Shown in pieces: positions 57,553 through 64,000 of a DNA stretch of 64,000 nt; position 1 is the stretch's first letter, and every line of letters begins with the position of its first letter. The translations under genes were made by a program, and so were the position numbers. Source of the DNA: Sulfurimonas sp. (GTDB taxonomy: Bacteria > Campylobacterota > Campylobacteria > Campylobacterales > Sulfurimonadaceae). The stretch covers positions 1 to 64,000 of the forward strand of contig PPDH01000039.1 in assembly GCA_002899765.1 (NCBI GenBank), read 5' to 3'. Under the pieces are notes generated by a model. The model saw nothing but the letters and a program-made list of their open reading frames with translations, did no database searches and was not told where the DNA came from.

Positions 57553-58291
57553 AAAAAAAGCCGTTATTGAGGTAAAAAACCTCTCTTTTGCCTACGATAA
57601 AGATTTAGTCCTAGAAGATGTAAATCTTGAAATATTTGAAAAAGATTTCATGGTTCTCATCGGTCCAAACGGAGGCGGCAAAAGTACTCTTGTAAAACTA
57701 ATACTCGGCATCAACCCTTTACAAAAAGGGAGCATAGCCATCTTAGACAAATCGATTCGCAAAAGCATCTCACAAATCGGCTATGTTCCGCAAAACACAA
57801 ACATAAATCTTAATTTTCCAATCAAAGCCATTGAGGTCGTCATGATGGGAAAAAACTCTCAAAAAAACTCTCTTTTTGGATATAAAAAAGAGGAAATACT
57901 TCATGCCATGCAGCTTTTAGAAAAAGTCGGTATGAAGGAGTTTGCAAATACCAAAATAGGCTTACTTTCAGGCGGTCAGCGCCAAAGAGTGATGATAGCA
58001 AGAGCGCTTTATGTAGACCCGAAAATCCTGCTGCTGGATGAACCGACTTCAAGTATAGATGCAGACGGGCAGAAACAGATATATGAGCTTTTAAAAGAGC
58101 TTAACAAAGAGATAACCGTGATTGTTATCAGCCATGACATCTCAATTCTTTTGGAGTATGCTTCCAAAGTCGCTCACATCAACAAAAAACTCTCGTTCCA
58201 TGACTTAAGCTCTATAAAAAATATAGAGACAAAGAGTGACCACATCTGCGAAGTTGAACTTCTTCAAATGTTAGGAAAATGCAAATGTTAG
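57539..58291 (+). CDS. znuC: Zinc ABC transporter ATPase ZnuC
   Basis: Walker A GPNGGGKST, 'LLSGGQRQRVMIARAL'. Confidence 0.92.
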   Translation: MHKSKKKAVIEVKNLSFAYDKDLVLEDVNLEIFEKDFMVLIGPNGGGKSTLVKLILGINPLQKGSIAILDKSIRKSISQIGYVPQNTNINLNFPIKAIEVVMMGKNSQKNSLFGYKKEEILHAMQLLEKVGMKEFANTKIGLLSGGQRQRVMIARALYVDPKILLLDEPTSSIDADGQKQIYELLKELNKEITVIVISHDISILLEYASKVAHINKKLSFHDLSSIKNIETKSDHICEVELLQMLGKCKC

Positions 58292-59085
58292 AAGCCCTCT
58301 CTTATGAATTTATGCAAAACGATCTTATTGCAGGCGTGCTTGTTAGTCTTGTCTCAGGAATTATAGGCTCTTTAATTGTTGCAAACAGAATGGTTTTTTT
58401 AGCAGGAGGCATTGCACATGCGGCTTACGGCGGTATAGGCATAGCCATATTTACGGGCATACCGATTTTTCTCGGCACATCTCTTTTCGCAGTTGCGGCA
58501 GCGCTTTTTATGGCATTTATCACTATCAACCAAAGAGAAAATATTGATGTTTTCATAGGTCTTACATGGGCAGTGGGAATGGCGGTAGGGATTATCCTTG
58601 TGGATTTAACGCCGGGATATAACGTCGATTTGTTAAGCTATCTCTTTGGCTCTATTTTAGCCGTAAACAGAGATGATTTATACTTTATGGGCTTGCTTTT
58701 TGTAGTTATACTTTTTGTTATTACATTTTGGTACCGCGATATTTTAGCCGTCTCTTACGATAGCGAGTATGCGGCACTCAGCGGCATAAATGTGAAGTTT
58801 TTTTATACACTGATTCTTGTTCTATCGGCTCTGACTGTTGTTATAGCCATAAAAGTGGTAGGACTTATCTTGGTAATTGCACTCTTAAGCATTCCCGTCT
58901 ATATCGCTCAAAAACTTTCATCATCGCTCTATAGCATGATGCTCATATCAGGCATTATCGCCTCTGTTTTTACACTCATAGGTCTTTTGCTCTCTTATAG
59001 CTTTAACATAACTTCAGGCGCTTCCATTATCTTGGTATCGGCGTTGTCACTTATGCTTTTTATGCTTTTTACAAAATTGAGATGA
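58279..59085 (+). CDS. znuB: Zinc ABC transporter permease ZnuB
   Basis: 'VANRMVFLAGGIAHAAYGGIGIA', TM helices, operon position. Confidence 0.92.
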   Translation: MQMLEALSYEFMQNDLIAGVLVSLVSGIIGSLIVANRMVFLAGGIAHAAYGGIGIAIFTGIPIFLGTSLFAVAAALFMAFITINQRENIDVFIGLTWAVGMAVGIILVDLTPGYNVDLLSYLFGSILAVNRDDLYFMGLLFVVILFVITFWYRDILAVSYDSEYAALSGINVKFFYTLILVLSALTVVIAIKVVGLILVIALLSIPVYIAQKLSSSLYSMMLISGIIASVFTLIGLLLSYSFNITSGASIILVSALSLMLFMLFTKLR

Positions 59086-60470
59086 AAAAACTTTTCCTTC
59101 TTCTTTTTTTTACTTCATATCTCTTTGGATGTGCTACATGTCAGCTTATGATTCCGACCGCAGAGGTGAAAATCGATATAGCCTCTGAAAATAAAAAAGT
59201 AACAAATATCCGCATGGAGTGGGGATTTTCCGATTTATACACAAGCGAAATAGTTACGCAGTACGACAAAAATAAAAATGCTCTGCTTGATAAAGATGAA
59301 CTTGAAGTGATTTTAAAGGCAAAGCTTGATTATCTCCTGCCGAAAAAAATGCTCACACAGATAAAGTACGCCAAACAAGACCAAGATGCCATTGAACTTA
59401 CTCCAAAATATCAAAACTTCACTCTAGTAATGCAAAATGAGCGTCTTGTATTTTTCTATGACGCAGCTCTAAATCTGGATATTGACGACAAAGCGATGCT
59501 CTCTTTTGTGTTTGAAGATGACGAATCCTACTTTGGTTTTGTGGTAACAAGACTAAGTGTTGCAAAAAGCGGACTTTACCACACAAAAAATCTCTATCTC
59601 TTCAGCGCTTCCGTGCTCTTTAGCCACACTCCGCTAGAAGAAGAGTCGAAGCAGCCAGAAGAGAAGCCTCTGCCAAAAGAGAAAACAGAGACTAAAGAGA
59701 CATCTTTTGAAGAAAATATACTACAAGAGAGTATCGCAAAGATAAAATCTCTCTTTACCTCCATAAAGGATGAAAAAAATCCCCTTACATATATAGCGCT
59801 GCTCTTTTTTGCCTATACTTACGGTCTTATCCATGCGCTTGGACCAGGACACGGCAAAACAATCGTAGCAAGCTACTTTTTATCAAACGACAAATCCTAC
59901 TCAAAAGCGCTCTTTATATCTTTAGCAATCGGTGTCGTTCATACATTTTCCGCTTTTTTGCTTACACTCTTCATCTACTTTATAGTGGATACTTTTTTAG
60001 CGCAGTTTATGGATAATGCCGTTTTTTACACCACAAAAATCTCAGCGCTTATCATCATTGCCATCGCTTTGTATCTTATCTCTAAAAAATTTCAAGCATA
60101 TAAACAGAGCAAAAAAGTATCCGCTTACAAATTCAGTTCTACTCCTCATGTACAGACATGTGTATGCCCTTCATGCAAAGTCGATAAAAACACGACAGAT
60201 ATGGCGCTTATCATCTCCGCAGGAATTATTCCATGTCCTGGAACCGTTACTATCTTCATCTTTTCACTCTCTTTGGGTCTCTACTATGCAGGATTTTTAT
60301 CTGCACTTGTTATGAGTCTTGGCATGAGTACTATCATCTTTTTCTCAGCTCTCTTAAGCGTAGCAATCCGAAGAAAAACAGCGCAAAGTTCTACACATCT
60401 GAAAAAATATTTGGAGTATGCAAGTCTTACACTTATACTTTTGATCGGTATCCTTCTGTTATTTGCGTAA
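59082..60470 (+). CDS. DUF1007/NicO-like metal transporter
   Basis: 'HALGPGHGKTIVASYFLSNDKS', 'IPCPGTVTIFIFSL', signal peptide and EF-hand-like DKNKNALLDKDEL. Confidence 0.82.
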   Translation: MKKLFLLLFFTSYLFGCATCQLMIPTAEVKIDIASENKKVTNIRMEWGFSDLYTSEIVTQYDKNKNALLDKDELEVILKAKLDYLLPKKMLTQIKYAKQDQDAIELTPKYQNFTLVMQNERLVFFYDAALNLDIDDKAMLSFVFEDDESYFGFVVTRLSVAKSGLYHTKNLYLFSASVLFSHTPLEEESKQPEEKPLPKEKTETKETSFEENILQESIAKIKSLFTSIKDEKNPLTYIALLFFAYTYGLIHALGPGHGKTIVASYFLSNDKSYSKALFISLAIGVVHTFSAFLLTLFIYFIVDTFLAQFMDNAVFYTTKISALIIIAIALYLISKKFQAYKQSKKVSAYKFSSTPHVQTCVCPSCKVDKNTTDMALIISAGIIPCPGTVTIFIFSLSLGLYYAGFLSALVMSLGMSTIIFFSALLSVAIRRKTAQSSTHLKKYLEYASLTLILLIGILLLFA

Positions 60471-60641
60471 ATTTTACATCAGTGCCAAATATTGTGGACT
60501 AATACGACTACTTGACATTAGAACTTCTATTAGTGTAAAATTACGAAATTAAAATTGTATGAAATCATCTTACACTTTCCCTATGCAACATACAGTTAAT
60601 ATCCACAGGACAAAATCTAAAAACATTAAGGCAGCTACCAC

Positions 60642-61982
60642 ATGAGTGAAAACACTCCACAACAACCTCGCAAAACAAACAACAAAAACAACACAAAAAC
60701 AAGAACACACAATCCGGTAAAAGGCGCTAGCGTCGAAGATTTACGTGTAAAAGGCATAGATGAACTCACGACGATGGCAGTTGAGCTAAACATCGACAAT
60801 CCAAATGAACTTAAGCGTCAAGACCTTATCTTTGAGATATTAAAAGCTCAAACGGAGCAAGGCGGCTTTATCCTCTTTAGCGGTATCTTAGAGATTATGC
60901 TCGATGGTTACGGTTTTATCCGCTCGATTGATAAAAGTTTTGATGAGAGTATCAACGATGCGTATGTGTCAAATACCCAAATCAAACGTTTCGCTCTTCG
61001 TAACGGAGATGTAGTAACAGGTCAGGTTCGGCCTCCAAAGGACCAAGAGAGATACTACGCACTTATTAAAATAGAAGCCGTTAACGGTCTTCCTCCCGAA
61101 GAGAGCAAAAAAAGACCTCTCTTTGAAAATCTCACTCCGCTATATCCAACAGATCAAATTAAATTAGAATACAGAGAAAAAGGCTTAACCGGTCGTATGA
61201 TGGATCTTTTTGTTCCTATCTGCAAAGGTCAGCGCGGACTAATCGTTGCACCTCCAAGAAGCGGTAAAACAGAACTTTTAAAAGAGATTGCCAACGGTAT
61301 AACACACAACCATCCTGAAATTGATTTAATGGTTCTGCTTGTTGATGAAAGACCTGAAGAGGTAACGGACATGGAGAGAAGTGTAAAAGGCGAGGTTTAC
61401 AGCTCTACATTTGATATGCCTGCAAAAAACCATGTAAAAGTGGCTGAAATGGTAATAGAAAAAGCAAAAAGACGTGTTGAACTAGGTCGTGATGTCGTTA
61501 TCCTTCTTGATTCTATCACTCGTCTGGCACGTGCTTACAATACAGTAACACCTTCAAGCGGCAAGGTTCTCTCAGGCGGAGTTGACGCAAATGCACTGCA
61601 CAAACCAAAAAGATTCTTCGGAGCTGCCAGAAATATAGAAAACGGCGGAAGTTTAACAATTATCGCGACTGCTCTTGTTGATACGGGAAGCAGAATGGAT
61701 GAAGTCATCTTTGAAGAGTTCAAAGGAACAGGCAACTCAGAGGTTGTACTTGATCGCAAAATCGCAGACAGAAGAATCTTCCCTGCTATGGATATTCTAA
61801 AATCCGGAACAAGAAAAGATGAGCTTCTTATCGCACCGGAAATTCTGCAAAAAGTGTTTATCCTCCGTCAAATGATTCACAAACAAGAAAATGAGATAGA
61901 GGCACTCAAATTTGTCTACTCTACCATGGGCAAAAAAGCTACAAATGAAGAGTTCCTTGAAAGTATGAATCCTAATCAATAA
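60642..61982 (+). CDS. rho: Transcription termination factor Rho
   Basis: '[23 protein letters not shown]', '[17 protein letters not shown]', '[20 protein letters not shown]'. Confidence 0.98.
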   Translation: MSENTPQQPRKTNNKNNTKTRTHNPVKGASVEDLRVKGIDELTTMAVELNIDNPNELKRQDLIFEILKAQTEQGGFILFSGILEIMLDGYGFIRSIDKSFDESINDAYVSNTQIKRFALRNGDVVTGQVRPPKDQERYYALIKIEAVNGLPPEESKKRPLFENLTPLYPTDQIKLEYREKGLTGRMMDLFVPICKGQRGLIVAPPRSGKTELLKEIANGITHNHPEIDLMVLLVDERPEEVTDMERSVKGEVYSSTFDMPAKNHVKVAEMVIEKAKRRVELGRDVVILLDSITRLARAYNTVTPSSGKVLSGGVDANALHKPKRFFGAARNIENGGSLTIIATALVDTGSRMDEVIFEEFKGTGNSEVVLDRKIADRRIFPAMDILKSGTRKDELLIAPEILQKVFILRQMIHKQENEIEALKFVYSTMGKKATNEEFLESMNPNQ

Positions 61983-62725
61983 TGAAAGTCGGCGTATTTG
62001 ACAGCGGAATCGGCGGCTTAACTGTTGTAAAATCTCTGCTTGAGCACCATCTTTTCGCAGAGATAGTCTATTTTGGAGACACTGCGAGAGTTCCTTATGG
62101 CATAAAAGACAAAACTACTATCATTCGCTACGCTATAGAAGCCGTAGAGTTTTTTAAAAACTTTTACCTTGATCTCATAATAGTCGCATGTAACACGGTG
62201 AGCGCACATGCACTTGATGAGATGCGGGAAGTTTACTCTTGTCCTGTTATCGGCGTTGTTGAAGCTGGGATTTTAGCAACTGCAAATGCAATCAAAGATA
62301 AAAACGCAAATATACTAATCCTTTGAACAAAAGCGACAATCAACTCTAGAGCGTATGAAATAGGACTACATGTAGAAGGATTTTATAATCTTCAAGCAAA
62401 AGCGACGGGGCTCTTTGTTCCCATAGTTGAAGAGGAGATTTATGAGGGCGAAGTTTTAGAAGCAGCTTTTAGACACTATTTTGGAACCATTACGGCTCCT
62501 GATGCAATCATTTTGGGCTGTACTCATTTTCCTCTCATTTCAGAAGCTCTTCAAAATCATTTTAACAAAAAAAGCGTACTTATACACTCAGGCAATGCCA
62601 TAGTCGAGTATCTTCAAAAAGAGTTTGATTTTAGTAAAAGATATGAGAAACCACGATTGGAGTTTTTTGCTTCAGAAAATCCTGAATCACTAAAAAATAT
62701 AGCAAAAAAATGGCTTGTTTTTTAG
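61982..62725 (+). pseudogene. murI: Glutamate racemase interrupted by an in-frame TGA (62324-62326)
   Basis: '[20 protein letters not shown]...VACNTVSAHAL...NANILIL*TKATINSRAYEIGLH...LGCTHFPLI' in one frame. Confidence 0.95.
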
Positions 62726-62739
62726 TATGAGATAATTTT

Positions 62740-62760
62740 ATTCCGGACATACTCCGGAAT
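62740..62760. other. Perfect hairpin between convergent murI and the histone-like ORF
   Basis: ATTCCGGA-CATAC-TCCGGAAT. Confidence 0.6.
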
Positions 62761-62781
62761 AAAAAAAGTATAAATTAAAAT

Positions 62782-62973
62782 CTACTTTGCAATCTTTTTC
62801 GCAACTTTTTTTGCTAACTTTTTAGCATCTTTTTTAGCAGTTACACCTTTTTTTACAACCGCTTTTACTACTTTTTTAGTAGCTTTTTTGATATCTTCTT
62901 TAGCGATATCTGCTTTTTTAGTAGCTTTCTTTGCTACTTTTCTTACTACTTTTTTATCTAGTACTTTTGCCAT
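62782..62973 (-). CDS. Lysine-rich histone H1-like small protein
   Basis: 63 aa, 25 Lys, repeated AKK/TKK/VKK dyads; RBS AGGAG upstream of the ATG. Confidence 0.75.
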   Translation of the reverse strand: MAKVLDKKVVRKVAKKATKKADIAKEDIKKATKKVVKAVVKKGVTAKKDAKKLAKKVAKKIAK

Positions 62974-63110
62974 TTAGGACTCCTTTGATTTTTTTTATCA
63001 CTAAAAATAGTAATAATTTATAGGCATTATATATTTTATATATACTATTGTCAAGTGCTTATAGAGATACGCTATAATTTCATATTAATTATGAACTATA
63101 AAGAGAGTCT

Positions 63111-63401
63111 ATGACATTTATCGATTTTAAAAAATTACTCCTTGATGCGGATATAACTCTGCCGAAATTCAGCAAACTTATAAAAGTTAGTGAAAAAAAC
63201 ATCCAGGCATATAAAAAGAAAAAAGAGGTACCAAATACTATTGCCGTTATAGCTGCGTGTTTTGCATCAATGAAAAATGCCGATGTTGATTACAAAGAAG
63301 TTATAGAATCACTTCAGTTACAAGCAAAAACAAAAAAAGGAGTAGGATTTGCAAAAAAGGAGCCTGCAAAAAAAGAGAATACTGAGAATCCTCAATTATA
63401 A
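63111..63401 (+). CDS. Small HTH-like protein with Lys-rich tail
   Basis: 'LPKFSKLIKVSEKNIQAYKKKKEVPNTIAVIAACF' resembles HTH; C-terminal KKEPAKKEN. Confidence 0.6.
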   Translation: MTFIDFKKLLLDADITLPKFSKLIKVSEKNIQAYKKKKEVPNTIAVIAACFASMKNADVDYKEVIESLQLQAKTKKGVGFAKKEPAKKENTENPQL

Positions 63402-63542
63402 ATCAATGTAACATTTATGAAATAAATCAACATTAAAATTCCGGCATAACTTAGCTTGTAAAAAATGAATACTCTATGAAAAGGAGTCTATTTTCAATCT
63501 GCAAGACAAAAGTTAAATTTTTATGATGCCAAAGGTCTTTTT

Positions 63543-64000
63543 ATGTCAAAACTCTCCATTAAAAAACAAATCCTCTTTCTTATCTCAATCTCTTTGCTTT
63601 TTTTAACTCTTGTCACATCATATATATCGAGTACAAAGAGTAAAAATGCTCTTTTAGCCGATAGTTATGCAAAATTAACTGCGGCGAGAGATATAAAAAA
63701 ACATCAACTTGAGAATTTTTTTCATAGATGTGTCCAAGATATAGAAATCCTTACAAACAGCAATAACCTGCAAAATTTGGCGTGGGATCTCTTAAGTGTT
63801 TATGATGATTTAGAAGTCGAAGCGGATGCACCTTTTCCTGTCAATGACGCATCCGCAAAAGAGGAACGATTGCCGCATGAGAGCTATTTCCAAAAATATT
63901 ACAAAAGCTATGGATATAGTGACATCTATATTGTTTTAGCCAAACATGGGCATGTTGCTTATAGCGGGGCAAAAAAAGAGGATTACGGTGCAAACCTTAC
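63543..64000 (+). CDS. N-terminal part of a membrane sensor (MCP/Cache-type), truncated by window end
   Basis: Open frame from ATG 63543; TM1 'ILFLISISLLFLTLVTSYI' and extracytoplasmic region. Confidence 0.7.
   Translation, partial: MSKLSIKKQILFLISISLLFLTLVTSYISSTKSKNALLADSYAKLTAARDIKKHQLENFFHRCVQDIEILTNSNNLQNLAWDLLSVYDDLEVEADAPFPVNDASAKEERLPHESYFQKYYKSYGYSDIYIVLAKHGHVAYSGAKKEDYGANL

Noticed and set aside
28582-62326. TGA at Gly positions in pepN and murI as a UGA=Gly code (as in Gracilibacteria/SR1) or selenocysteine
   Set aside because: TGA clearly serves as a normal stop elsewhere in the window (e.g. 10943, 51643, 59085), three or four other lesions are TAA, and the positions are Gly, not Cys/Sec. 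No genetic code change explains all six.

Overview
The window is an AT-rich chromosomal segment from a Campylobacterota bacterium, most likely Sulfurimonas-like. This is judged from gene content: nap operon of napAGHBFL-D type, CheV/CheA-REC/CheW, an SQR-like flavoprotein, Mqo and PutA. It is mostly housekeeping, respiratory and signalling genes. The main modules are an RND transporter, mqo, katG, putA, gdhA, a GGDEF/response-regulator/hybrid-kinase cluster, an SQR-like gene, pepN, a Crp/Fnr regulator plus PilJ-type sensor followed by the nap operon, an Mla-type ABC transporter, a chemotaxis operon, argC/greA, a small toxin-like island (zeta kinase, nucleotidyltransferase, truncated Fic), surE, a Fur-family gene next to znuACB and a NicO-like gene, rho, murI, and a lysine-rich histone-like ORF. 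The most striking observation is that six conserved genes (katG, putA, pepN, napA, napD, murI) are each interrupted by exactly one in-frame stop codon with no frameshift. All six are most simply explained by G:C->T:A transversions. A second item is the zeta/NTase/truncated-Fic island, where the Fic remnant keeps only the autoinhibitory module. A third is a perfect 20-bp FNR-like palindrome upstream of napA, next to a regulator carrying the FNR-type ExxSR recognition motif. No tRNA, rRNA or CRISPR array was recognised. All family assignments come from reading the sequence, not from database searches.
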